The notes under the pieces: model-generated
Told to the model about the DNA's origin: nothing
Seen by the model: only the letters and a program-made list of their open reading frames with translations
Database searches by the model: none
Made by a program: the position numbers and the translations under genes
Assembly (NCBI GenBank): GCA_018830105.1
Contig: JAHJTC010000016.1
Span: 310,001-374,000, forward strand
Direction: 5' to 3'
DNA: 64,000 bases
Origin: Bacteroidota bacterium
GTDB taxonomy: Bacteria > Bacteroidota > Bacteroidia > Bacteroidales > F082
Shown: positions 1 through 8,143 of the stretch, one piece after another
Numbering within the stretch: position 1 is the stretch's first letter
How the letters are laid out: every line of letters begins with the position of its first letter

Positions 1-2016
1 CTTTTCGGGCGCAAAGATAGTCTGGTATCGGATATTCATATAGTGATAATCGAAAGGGTTTTGTGGAAAGTAATCCTCAAAAATGGCTTGTATTTCGGCT
101 ATTTGCCCGGGATGAAGATTGCTAAGCTTCACGGAAAAAGAACCCTGGTATCTCCTGGGATAGCGATACAGTTGTGGTTCTTTTGAATCCTTGGGTGAGC
201 GCTGATAAATGTCTGGAATAATTCCGGAAATCAAAAGTGGATCTTCTCTTAACAAGAGCTTTTGCCCAACGGCTTTTGCAGGGTCGTCGAAACCCAATCG
301 GCTGGCGGCCATTTCGTTAATTACAACACGCTGACTATCAACAGCTGCTCTGCCAATAAAACCCTCACCCTGTAAAAATGGAATTTCGTACACATCAAAA
401 AATGCCTTTGAGGTTTCCGTGACGCGAAAATTATGACCATTTTTAGCAGGCTCGCCCTGAAGTCGAATGCCTCCCCGGTTGAAACGGTTTTGCTCAGTTG
501 GGATCACAGAGGAGAATGCTGCATGTTGCACGAAGGCCAGCTTTTCAAGTTCATCTTCAAACGACTTAATTTTGTAGGCGTTAGTGGCGTTTATGCCTCC
601 GGGTGCTTTGAACGAAATCACATTTTGAGTCGCAAAGCCCGGAGAATGATTGATCAACATCATAAATTGCAGGTAGATTGTCAGCGTAGCCGCTATTACT
701 CCAATGCCGATGGTAAACTGTAGAAATACAAGCGCTCTTTTAAGCCTGATGCCTTTCGGACTTTGAGCGAAATCGCCTTTCAGTAATTGTGCAAAGCCCG
801 ATTTGTGTTTTCTGAACACCACATAAACACCTGCGAAAAAGGTGCCGCCAAGCAAGCAAACCATTAAATACAGCCATACTGCCGGGTGATAAATAAGAAT
901 AAGTTGTTGAGGCATGCCGGCAAGGGTCACAAACCAGTTGTTGATCCATTCCAAAAGCAACAAAACAAGGATAAGTGCGGCCAAATTGATAGTCAGCGAC
1001 CAGATCAGGTAATGACGAAATAATTTATTGTTGCTTGCTCCGGCTAATTTGCGAACCAGGATTTCTTTTTTGCGTTTCAGCATGGCTATTGAAGTCAGGT
1101 TGAAGTAATTGAACCAACCTATAAATAAGATCAGAAAAGCTGCCACAGCTAACACTTCCATCGTAGAGCGGTTTGGATTGGGCTGTAGCTCATGCATATA
1201 ATGCGAGTTGAGATGTATGGACGAAACGGGCTGAAGCAAGAATGACATGCTCATTCCGTATTCCTTGAGTACCGGGCCAAATTCCTGATCGATATAATTG
1301 GCAATTTTTTCATTCACTTGTGCTTCCTCAACCGGATTGGTGAATCGCAGGTAGGTGTAGAATCCGCTGTAGAACCAGCCATCACTGAATACTTCTGGGC
1401 TTTGTGTCATCCAGTCCGATAGCGAAAGAAACACCTCTGCCTGCAAATGTCGGTTGGGTTCTAAGTCTTCAAAAACCGCTGTAATCACATATTGAATGTC
1501 CTGGTTGTAGCTTATGCTTTTGCCCAAAGGGTTTGCCGGGCCAAAATATTTTCTGGCCAGGCTTTCCGATATCGCCATACTTCCGGTTTCGTCCAGACAA
1601 CGTTTTTCATCTCCGGCCAAAACTTTAATGCCCAGCACATTAAAAACACTGGATTCGGATTGAAATACGGCCTTCTCTTCAAAAAAATGCTCGCCATAGC
1701 TGAATACGCCATCAGTTTTATAAAGTCGCGCAAAAGCTGACAGGGATGGAATAAGGGTTTTTATCGCCGGGCCGATGGTAGGAGAGGCTGAAGCAAAACT
1801 AACTTTTTCGCCATTTTCGCCCCATCGGTTGTATTGAACCCTGTAAACATTTTCGTAGTCGGGTATTTGCTTGTCGAAACTGTGATGGTAACTCACATAC
1901 GCCAGCATCAGCAAACTGGAGAGTATTCCCAGAGCAAGGCTACAGCATTGGATGAGGTAGAAAAATGGTTTCCGCAAAAGTTCGCGCCAAAAATAACGCA
2001 TCGAGGCAGCTAACAT
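1..2016 (-). CDS. ABC transporter permease, FtsX/MacB-like (partial)
   Basis: The frame is open from an ATG at 2016 to the first base of the window (672 codons, no stop), so the C-terminus lies outside. After a short basic start there is a membrane segment (near SLALGILSSLLML), then a large extracytoplasmic domain of the MacB periplasmic-core type, then a cluster of membrane helices near residues 280-430 with the LKRKKEILVRKLAGAS stretch typical of FtsX loops, then another helix and a second periplasmic domain. The duplicated layout is that of the roughly 800-residue FtsX-family permeases common in Bacteroidota, so one final helix bundle is probably missing. The family couples a cytoplasmic ATPase to extrusion or signalling across the envelope; the substrate is unknown and no ATPase is in view. 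An alternative ATG lies at 2001. Family assignment is firm. Confidence 0.85.
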   Translation of the reverse strand, partial: MLAASMRYFWRELLRKPFFYLIQCCSLALGILSSLLMLAYVSYHHSFDKQIPDYENVYRVQYNRWGENGEKVSFASASPTIGPAIKTLIPSLSAFARLYKTDGVFSYGEHFFEEKAVFQSESSVFNVLGIKVLAGDEKRCLDETGSMAISESLARKYFGPANPLGKSISYNQDIQYVITAVFEDLEPNRHLQAEVFLSLSDWMTQSPEVFSDGWFYSGFYTYLRFTNPVEEAQVNEKIANYIDQEFGPVLKEYGMSMSFLLQPVSSIHLNSHYMHELQPNPNRSTMEVLAVAAFLILFIGWFNYFNLTSIAMLKRKKEILVRKLAGASNNKLFRHYLIWSLTINLAALILVLLLLEWINNWFVTLAGMPQQLILIYHPAVWLYLMVCLLGGTFFAGVYVVFRKHKSGFAQLLKGDFAQSPKGIRLKRALVFLQFTIGIGVIAATLTIYLQFMMLINHSPGFATQNVISFKAPGGINATNAYKIKSFEDELEKLAFVQHAAFSSVIPTEQNRFNRGGIRLQGEPAKNGHNFRVTETSKAFFDVYEIPFLQGEGFIGRAAVDSQRVVINEMAASRLGFDDPAKAVGQKLLLREDPLLISGIIPDIYQRSPKDSKEPQLYRYPRRYQGSFSVKLSNLHPGQIAEIQAIFEDYFPQNPFDYHYMNIRYQTIFAPEK

Positions 2017-2153
2017 GTCCTGATCAATTTGGTTTTGCTTGTAATTTCCAAAGCCATGCCATGTTTGATAAATAGTTGAAAACTAACAAACAGCGCAGTA
2101 TGACGTTGTTAAAGCTGTTCGAAAGTGCAAAACTACCGTACGAAAGTGAACAG

Positions 2154-3212
2154 CTATTTCACCACTTTGTAGCTGGTTTCGACAGGGAAAACCCTTTTTA
2201 TCCAGGCCGGAATAAGAAGCATTCCAATAAAGAGGTAGGGATAATAGGTTATTAAACGCCACAGCAAGGCCAAAGGCACTGCCCAGGCAAGATTGGGGAT
2301 AAGGTCGCCCAAAAAGTCAGAAAAGATAAATTCAGCTATTCCGCTACCTCCGGGTGTTGGACTTACCAAAAGTATGATCCACATGGTCAATTGGCGTGCA
2401 TAAATCAAGAAGTGATCAAAGAGTTTTAAATCGCTGAAAAAGAAGGCCATAAACATAAAATTTACTACCCAATAGCGACCTGTCCAGGAAACGATCGTTG
2501 CCAGAAATGCTTTAGCCCAATACTTAAAATCTTTACCTTTCATGGTGTTTGAAGTGATAATCAGCTGGTTAGCTAATTTGCGCATCCGCATTCTGAAACG
2601 CTTTAAAAAAGGCAACAGAAAAACAAACGACAGCAGCCATTTAAAGAAATAGGGATTAAAAAAAAGCGTGTAGGTTAAAACCAGGGTATAAATGAGGATG
2701 CCGCCATATCCTAAATAAAGTGCAACCCGCACGCCCTGTGCAAAATCTGCTCCATCGGGCGGGAATATCTGATTGCCAAAGCTCAGGTAAAGAATGGGCA
2801 CCATCAGTATAAAAAAGACCTCATCCAGAAAAATGGCTGTCAAAATTACTGCGGTGCTTTTGCCCGAATTGATTCCTTCTTTGTAAAGCACAAATATCGC
2901 TGGCCCGGTGCCGCCAACCACCGAAGGAGAAATGGCCGAGCTAAACTCCCACAACATAATGGTTTCAAAGGCCTGCCGCCAGCTTAGCTCGCCATCAGTA
3001 AGCACTTTGATCCTGTACATATAAGCCAAATCGCGAACCCCCATCATGAGCAATGCCACAGCCAACCAGAAAAATGAAGCTGTTGTCCAACTGAAAAAAG
3101 TAAAAGCCTCCGGGTCAAAATTCTTGTAAAGCATCCATGAAGCAACACCTAAACCTATAAGAATAGGATAGATAATGCGTCCGGGGCTAAGGCTTTTACG
3201 GATATCTGACAT
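2154..3212 (-). CDS. Flippase-like membrane protein, LPG synthase TM-domain family
   Basis: 352 residues with about eight hydrophobic segments. The motifs SPSVVGGTGPA (around residue 95) and SPTPGGSGIAEF (around residue 285) are the paired glycine-rich signatures of the lysylphosphatidylglycerol-synthase transmembrane family (PF03706, UPF0104/YbhN-like). The C-terminal aminoacyl-transferase domain of true MprF is absent, so this is the stand-alone membrane module. Members are thought to act in lipid translocation, but the substrate here is unknown. A TATTTTTG promoter core lies 17 bases before the start, so it is probably transcribed alone. Family call is firm, function is not. Confidence 0.85.
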   Translation of the reverse strand: MSDIRKSLSPGRIIYPILIGLGVASWMLYKNFDPEAFTFFSWTTASFFWLAVALLMMGVRDLAYMYRIKVLTDGELSWRQAFETIMLWEFSSAISPSVVGGTGPAIFVLYKEGINSGKSTAVILTAIFLDEVFFILMVPILYLSFGNQIFPPDGADFAQGVRVALYLGYGGILIYTLVLTYTLFFNPYFFKWLLSFVFLLPFLKRFRMRMRKLANQLIITSNTMKGKDFKYWAKAFLATIVSWTGRYWVVNFMFMAFFFSDLKLFDHFLIYARQLTMWIILLVSPTPGGSGIAEFIFSDFLGDLIPNLAWAVPLALLWRLITYYPYLFIGMLLIPAWIKRVFPVETSYKVVK

Positions 3213-3229
3213 TTGTTGTGGCTTTGTCG

Positions 3230-3237
3230 CAAAAATA
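3230..3237 (-). promoter_or_regulatory. TAnnTTTG -7 element for the flippase-like gene
   Basis: On the minus strand this reads TATTTTTG, an exact match to the Bacteroidota -7 element, ending 17 bases before the ATG at 3212. No clear -33 TTG is seen at the usual distance. Confidence 0.5.
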
Positions 3238-3463
3238 ACAAATCATTAGGTTAGAAGTTTAATAAATATTAAAATATTGATATGTAAATTGTTAAACAAA
3301 GTAATTATAAAATAGTACTGTCACTATGGCATGTTAATAATTTGATATACAGACAATATGGCGGTATTATGAGTTAAAAGTGCTGGATGAATGTTTTGGT
3401 ATATGTTTTGAACAGGGCTAGTTGAAATAAAAATTCAAAAAAACTGAAGTTAAACTAAAATAA

Positions 3464-3470
3464 AAGGAGG
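3464..3470 (+). promoter_or_regulatory. Strong Shine-Dalgarno sequence of the hsp20 gene
   Basis: AAGGAGG sits seven bases before the ATG at 3478. Bacteroidota genes usually lack such sequences and most starts in this window have none, so a full anti-16S match marks this gene as likely to be translated strongly. Confidence 0.7.
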
Positions 3471-3477
3471 TTTTATC

Positions 3478-3909
3478 ATGAATTTAATCAGATTTAATCA
3501 ACGACCAGTAAGCATGTTAAGCGAATTAATGGAAGATCTTGACCGCAATTTTATGTGGCGTTCAGCTGAAACACGTCCGATGATGCCGGCTGTAAACATC
3601 AGCGAAAATGAGGATAGTTTTATGCTCGAGATGGCTGCACCAGGTATGCAAAAAAGCGATTTTAAGATTAACCTGGATAACAATGTGCTTACACTTTCTT
3701 CCGAAAAACAAGATGAAAAGGAAGAAAACAACGAAAATTTCTCACGTAAAGAATTCAACTACAGCAGCTTTAGTCGTTCTTTTACCCTGCCGAAAAGCAT
3801 TGATTTCGACAAAATCAAGGCAGACTACAAAGACGGCATTTTGAAAGTGAGCTTGCCAAAACGTGAAGATGCAAAAGTTGCATTGAACAGACAGATCGAG
3901 ATTGCTTAA
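3478..3909 (+). CDS. Small heat-shock protein, Hsp20/alpha-crystallin family
   Basis: 143 residues, normal for a bacterial small heat-shock protein. The alpha-crystallin domain spans about residues 38-140: it starts near PAVNISENEDSF, contains APGMQKSDFKI, and ends with the conserved G-x-L strand in GILKVSLPK. The product is an ATP-independent cytoplasmic holdase that binds unfolding proteins and forms oligomers. A full Shine-Dalgarno precedes the start and a strong hairpin terminator follows directly, so it is a monocistronic unit. A 265-base AT-rich leader region lies upstream, with two ATGTTTTG direct repeats, but no known heat-shock operator (CIRCE) is visible. Confidence 0.95.
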   Translation: MNLIRFNQRPVSMLSELMEDLDRNFMWRSAETRPMMPAVNISENEDSFMLEMAAPGMQKSDFKINLDNNVLTLSSEKQDEKEENNENFSRKEFNYSSFSRSFTLPKSIDFDKIKADYKDGILKVSLPKREDAKVALNRQIEIA

Positions 3910-3930
3910 GCAATTTTGACTACCAAAAAA

Positions 3931-3960
3931 AAGGCGTGCATGAAAATGCGCGCCTTTTTT
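3931..3960 (+). terminator. Rho-independent terminator after hsp20
   Basis: An 11-bp stem (3931-3941 with 3946-3956, one T-G pair) closes on a GAAA tetraloop and runs into a T-tract. It also shows that a GTG at 3936 cannot sensibly start the next gene. Confidence 0.85.
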
Positions 3961-3988
3961 GTTGCCTTACCCCTGTTTGTTTTTTACT

Positions 3989-3996
3989 TACTTTTG
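3989..3996 (+). promoter_or_regulatory. TAnnTTTG -7 element for the first GT-C gene
   Basis: TACTTTTG ends 29 bases before the TTG at 4026. A TTG at 3962-3964 lies 24 bases upstream, slightly long for a -33 element. Confidence 0.4.
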
Positions 3997-4025
3997 TTCT
4001 TCCAAAAACCAAAACAAATAGCCGT

Positions 4026-5438
4026 TTGAAAAGTAGCCTGTTATCCTTTTTTACTGCACTTAGAAAGATTGATTTTTCGAAGTGGAGTATTCTGTTTGTC
4101 CTTGCTTTCGTTATAATCTATGCCATAGAATTCGGATTTTATAAACGGCAGGATCGGGTAATTGCATCCGATGTAATACACTATTATGCGTATTTACCCG
4201 CTGCTGTTATTTACAAAGACCTTTCGTTGGATTTTGTTTTTGAGGATCCGGGTCATTTTAGCAAGATGTTTTGGCCCGTTAATGCACCAAATGGAAAGCA
4301 TGCCTTCATGGTAACGATGGGCATGTCAATTTTGTATGCACCAGCCTTTTTTATAACGCATGCCATTGTAAGTGTTTCTGGTGGAGATACCAGCGGTTTT
4401 AGTGAGCCTTACCGTTTGGGTTTGGTTATAATGGGATGGGTTTATCTGTTTTTAGCACTATTGATGCTGCGTAAAGTTTTGCTGAGGTATTTTTCAAAAA
4501 ATGCAACTGCACTTAGCTTAATCATGGTTGTGATTGGGACCAACTTGTTTCACTATGCCACAGCCGAAACAACCATGAGTCATCAGTACAGTTTTTTTCT
4601 TTTTTCTGCTTTTCTATTGCTTACCATTCAATGGCACGAAAAACCCCGATTATCTAAAGCGATCTTGTTGGGTGTTGTCGGTGCATTAATAACTTTGGTC
4701 AGACCCACTAATGTGTTGATTGGATTGATTTTTGTTTTTTGGGAAACAGGCTCTTTCTCTGGAATAGCTGAAAAACTTCGATTATTTGGAAAGCAAAATC
4801 GTTCAATATTAATGATTGTTTTATCAGCTATCATCGTCTGGATTCCACAATTCGTTTATTGGAAAGTTTTTACTGGTAGCTGGTTTTTTCTTGGATATGG
4901 TGATAATGGCGCCAGTTTCTTTTTTGATAATCCACAGATCATCAACAACCTCTTCAGCTACCGCAAAGGATGGTTGGTTTATACGCCCTTGATGGTATTT
5001 GCCTTTGTGGGTTTGGCTATGCTTTGGAAAAGAAAAAGAGGCATGGCGCTTCCGATTTTAATTTTTACGGTTTTTAATATTTATCTTGTTTCCAGCTGGT
5101 GGTCGTGGTGGTATGGGGGAGGTTTTGGCATGCGGGCTTATATTGAAACCTATGCTATTTATGCATTGGGTTTTGCGGCTTTTACGGATTGGGTTCTAGA
5201 AAGCAGGTTTTTTGTTCGCATTCCTCTTATTTTGATAATGTTAACTTTGGTAGGCTTTAGTTATTTCCAGACACGCCAATATTATTGGGGAGCCATACAT
5301 TATGTAGGAATGACCAAAGAAGCCTATTGGTATCAGTTTTTAGTGGTTAAACCTTATGGCGATTATTATAAAAAATTAACGATACCGGATATGGAAAAGG
5401 CTCGTAAGGGAATATATGTTTATGAGCCTGAAGAATAA
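4026..5438 (+). CDS. GT-C-fold glycosyltransferase-like membrane protein (paralogue A)
   Basis: About 470 residues with roughly eleven hydrophobic segments. I chose TTG 4026 because it is the only start codon in frame between the hsp20 terminator and the first membrane helix; the frame stays open back to 3936 but that stretch is terminator and promoter. After helix 1 an acidic loop motif (ASDVIHYYAYLPA) is followed by VRPTNVL, FSYRKGWLVYTPLMVF and SSWWSWWYGG. The same landmarks recur in the genes at 5632-7365 and 8144-9991, so the three are paralogues. The pattern (Asp in the first outer loop, many helices) fits GT-C enzymes that use polyprenyl-phosphate sugars, such as the GT39/PMT-like group. 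Unlike its two paralogues it ends soon after the last helix. Acceptor and sugar are unknown. Confidence 0.6.
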   Translation: MKSSLLSFFTALRKIDFSKWSILFVLAFVIIYAIEFGFYKRQDRVIASDVIHYYAYLPAAVIYKDLSLDFVFEDPGHFSKMFWPVNAPNGKHAFMVTMGMSILYAPAFFITHAIVSVSGGDTSGFSEPYRLGLVIMGWVYLFLALLMLRKVLLRYFSKNATALSLIMVVIGTNLFHYATAETTMSHQYSFFLFSAFLLLTIQWHEKPRLSKAILLGVVGALITLVRPTNVLIGLIFVFWETGSFSGIAEKLRLFGKQNRSILMIVLSAIIVWIPQFVYWKVFTGSWFFLGYGDNGASFFFDNPQIINNLFSYRKGWLVYTPLMVFAFVGLAMLWKRKRGMALPILIFTVFNIYLVSSWWSWWYGGGFGMRAYIETYAIYALGFAAFTDWVLESRFFVRIPLILIMLTLVGFSYFQTRQYYWGAIHYVGMTKEAYWYQFLVVKPYGDYYKKLTIPDMEKARKGIYVYEPEE

Positions 5439-5631
5439 TCTAAATTGTTAATGTAAATACTTGTTTTTTAGGTATTCTTGGTCAATAATTTATTGGTTTA
5501 TAATTACTTTTCCAGAAAATGTAATGTGCTTATTTGTGCATCGCTTAAGTTTTTTACACTTATTTTCGAAAGCTTATAAACACACAGGTTTTGGCAGAAC
5601 AGGGCTTTGAAATAAATTAGGTATTTTGTGC

Positions 5632-7365
5632 TTACAAGTTAGCTATTCTAATTCTAACAGATGCTATAGTTGCTGCTTTCTCGTTTTTGATTAAATAGAT
5701 TTTTAGTAAGGAATCTTTAAGTTTGTTCGATTTTATCTCCAAATTGATCAATCCCGTTCCTTCAAAATCTTCCCATCCAACACCATTGAAAAGGTATTTT
5801 TTGCTGTAGTAAAGGTTATTACCGGCAGTATCATCTGCGATGACCAGAAATTGGTCAAGACCTTGTTGAAAATTGACTTTATACTCAAGTTGTAGTAAGT
5901 GTTTAGAAGCCTCACTATCTATGTTTTTTAATGAAATGCTGTCGATCAGCGTTGTTGTGTTTATTTCTGGATTTAATATGTACTGATCATCAACTGTCTT
6001 ATCTATTAGAATCTGCTCAGCTTTTAAGTAATAGGTGTTCATCCAAAAAAGACCTTTCCATTGTGGCTCTGTTTTGAGGAAAATTTGCCAATATTTTTCT
6101 TTATTCATCCTTGCCCAGTGCATGATGAAATGCTTGTATTGGAATGTTTGAATGATGGCAAGATAAATGAAGAAACCATATAGGAGAAAAGTGGCTGGTT
6201 TAATAAATTTTGTTTTTGTACGATAAAAAGAACTTCCAAACAGAATAAACACACCATAGTAATCAATCAAGACGCGGCTTCCATAGCTGGCGCCGTAATA
6301 CCAAACCCACCAGCTCGATAAGATATATACCACAATTAAAAAGGGAGCTATGAAGCTAAATAATTTCCAATAGTTCTTCTTTGAAACAGAAGTAATTATT
6401 CCCAAAAGGATTAAAATAAAAAATACTGGCGCGTAAATAAAAAATCCCTTTTGGTAGCTAAATAGGAATTTGATGATATTTGGTTGGGTAAGGATCAGTC
6501 GCTCTTCCTGATAAGAGCTAACGTAAAAACTCCCTGTTTGCAAATACCAAATAACAGGCTGAATAGCAATAATCAATAGTGTGATTGCCATTGAGACGAT
6601 CAATACGAATTTATTTTGTGTAAAGATTGACTTTAGGGTAACAATAAAAGCCCCCCAACTATCGAAAATGTAAGGAACGAAGAGTACAATAAGTCCATTA
6701 ACAGGCCTGATTAAAATTATCATACCTAAGGCAAAGGCAGCCCCGTATAGCTCTTTTTTGTGTGGCTTAATATTGTATTTAGCAACTAAATATAAAAACA
6801 GATTAACAAAAGCAAAAGAATAAACATGGCTAAAGGATGGCAGATTATTGGTATAATACATCAAAGAACTACTGAAAAGTGTTACTAGCTGAAGCACAAA
6901 TATATAGCAAGCTGGAACCTGATAGATTTTGAGCAGTTTTCTTAGAAACAATAAACCTATAAATAAATAAAAGAGGGCGGCATAAAAAACAAAATCCTGA
7001 TAAATTAATGAATAGCCATCAGCTTCTAAATTACTGTCCTGCATGGCTATCAGATGAGCGATCAGGAAAAATGGTATTTGTGCGGCTGCTGTACCAGCAA
7101 AGTACTTGTTTATTTTGTTTCCATTTATAAAAGGTAAATAACCACTACTCGCTGCTTTATGGTCATAAAATTGACTTACTAAGGTATCGGTATAGGTAAA
7201 ATTTAAATCATTATAAATAAAAACTGCAGGCAAGTATTCGTAATAACCTTTGCCATCAGCCAGAATTACAGGTCGGTTATTCTCAAAATAATTATTAATT
7301 AGAAAAAGAAACAAGAGCAGAATTATGATTTCCTGAAAAAAATGAAGTCGTTTTAAATAATACAT
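5632..7365 (-). CDS. GT-C-fold glycosyltransferase-like membrane protein (paralogue B)
   Basis: 577 residues, multi-pass. Shared landmarks with the other two paralogues are LADGKGYYEYLPAVFIY after helix 1, LIRPVNGLIVLFVP, FSYQKGFFIYAPVF and SSWWVWYYGASYGSR, then MNKEKYWQIFLKTEP after the last helix. The final 120 residues or so form a soluble extension predicted to lie outside the membrane, rich in beta-prone segments (LLQLEYKVNF, FLVIADD, IRIANL), which paralogue A lacks. It is the third gene of an operon behind paralogue C and the DPM1-like synthase, 30 bases after the latter. The arrangement implies use of the lipid-linked sugar made by that synthase. Exact activity is unproven. Confidence 0.6.
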   Translation of the reverse strand: MYYLKRLHFFQEIIILLLFLFLINNYFENNRPVILADGKGYYEYLPAVFIYNDLNFTYTDTLVSQFYDHKAASSGYLPFINGNKINKYFAGTAAAQIPFFLIAHLIAMQDSNLEADGYSLIYQDFVFYAALFYLFIGLLFLRKLLKIYQVPACYIFVLQLVTLFSSSLMYYTNNLPSFSHVYSFAFVNLFLYLVAKYNIKPHKKELYGAAFALGMIILIRPVNGLIVLFVPYIFDSWGAFIVTLKSIFTQNKFVLIVSMAITLLIIAIQPVIWYLQTGSFYVSSYQEERLILTQPNIIKFLFSYQKGFFIYAPVFFILILLGIITSVSKKNYWKLFSFIAPFLIVVYILSSWWVWYYGASYGSRVLIDYYGVFILFGSSFYRTKTKFIKPATFLLYGFFIYLAIIQTFQYKHFIMHWARMNKEKYWQIFLKTEPQWKGLFWMNTYYLKAEQILIDKTVDDQYILNPEINTTTLIDSISLKNIDSEASKHLLQLEYKVNFQQGLDQFLVIADDTAGNNLYYSKKYLFNGVGWEDFEGTGLINLEIKSNKLKDSLLKIYLIKNEKAATIASVRIRIANL

Positions 7366-7395
7366 TTCAGCAAATTAATAGTGTGCCTGACAAGA

Positions 7396-8115
7396 TTATT
7401 TGCTCCATAGATTATACTTCAACACGCACCAAATTGCCCTGAAGCCATCCTGCCAGTTAATTTTTTTACCCTCGGCATAGGTTCTTCCATAATAAGAAAT
7501 CCCTACCTCGTATATCCGAATGTCTTTGATGCGCGAAATTTTAGCAGTTACCTCGGGTTCAAAGCCGAAGCGGTTTTCTTTTAACGGTATGGACTGCAGT
7601 ATTTCACGCTTGAAAAGCTTGTAGCCCGATTCCATATCCGTGAGGTTCAGGTTGGTAAACATATTGGATACTGTGGTCAAAAACTTGTTTCCGATCGAAT
7701 GCCAGAAAAATAAGATCCGATGTGGATTGCCACCAACAAAACGCGACCCGTAAACCACATTGGCCATGCCATCAAGCACAGGGGCTAGAAGTTTAGGATA
7801 TTCGCGCGGATCGTATTCATGATCAGCATCCTGAATTAAAATATAGTCGCCTTCGGCTGCTTCAATACCCTTTCGGATAGCAAAACCTTTTCCGCGATTG
7901 GGCTGAGAAGCAATAGTTACAAGCTGAGCTTCCGGATTGCGTTTATGCCAATCGGCAACATGATCCAACGTTTCATCTTTTGAAGCATCATCCACAACGA
8001 TAATTTGTGTTTCTATTTTGTTTAAAGTGGTACTCTTTAACACTTTGTCAAGTACTTCCCCGATTGTCCTGGCTTCGTTGTAAGCGGGTATGATTATGCT
8101 TAAAGTTGGTTTCAT
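7396..8115 (-). CDS. Polyprenyl-phosphate sugar synthase, GT2 family (DPM1-like)
   Basis: 239 residues, the size of soluble DPM1-type enzymes without C-terminal membrane helices. It has the GT2 start LSIIIPAYNEARTIGEVL, the nucleotide-binding VVDDASKDET, and the metal-binding DADHEYDP, with GSRFVGG and DMESGYKLF further on. DPM1-like enzymes transfer mannose (sometimes glucose or another hexose) from a nucleotide sugar to a polyprenyl phosphate at the inner face of the membrane. It lies between two GT-C paralogues (28 and 30 base gaps, same strand), the expected place for a donor-making enzyme. The sugar cannot be read from sequence. Confidence 0.88.
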   Translation of the reverse strand: MKPTLSIIIPAYNEARTIGEVLDKVLKSTTLNKIETQIIVVDDASKDETLDHVADWHKRNPEAQLVTIASQPNRGKGFAIRKGIEAAEGDYILIQDADHEYDPREYPKLLAPVLDGMANVVYGSRFVGGNPHRILFFWHSIGNKFLTTVSNMFTNLNLTDMESGYKLFKREILQSIPLKENRFGFEPEVTAKISRIKDIRIYEVGISYYGRTYAEGKKINWQDGFRAIWCVLKYNLWSK

Positions 8116-8143
8116 GTGTAATTGTTGGATATTGATTCAATAA

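Noticed and set aside
433..723. Plus-strand open frame of 96 codons
   Set aside because: It lies inside the FtsX-like permease on the minus strand, which has consistent coding character across the whole region.
3936..4025. GTG start and 30 extra residues for GT-C paralogue A
   Set aside because: The stretch contains the hsp20 terminator and a promoter core, and homologous landmarks begin after TTG 4026.
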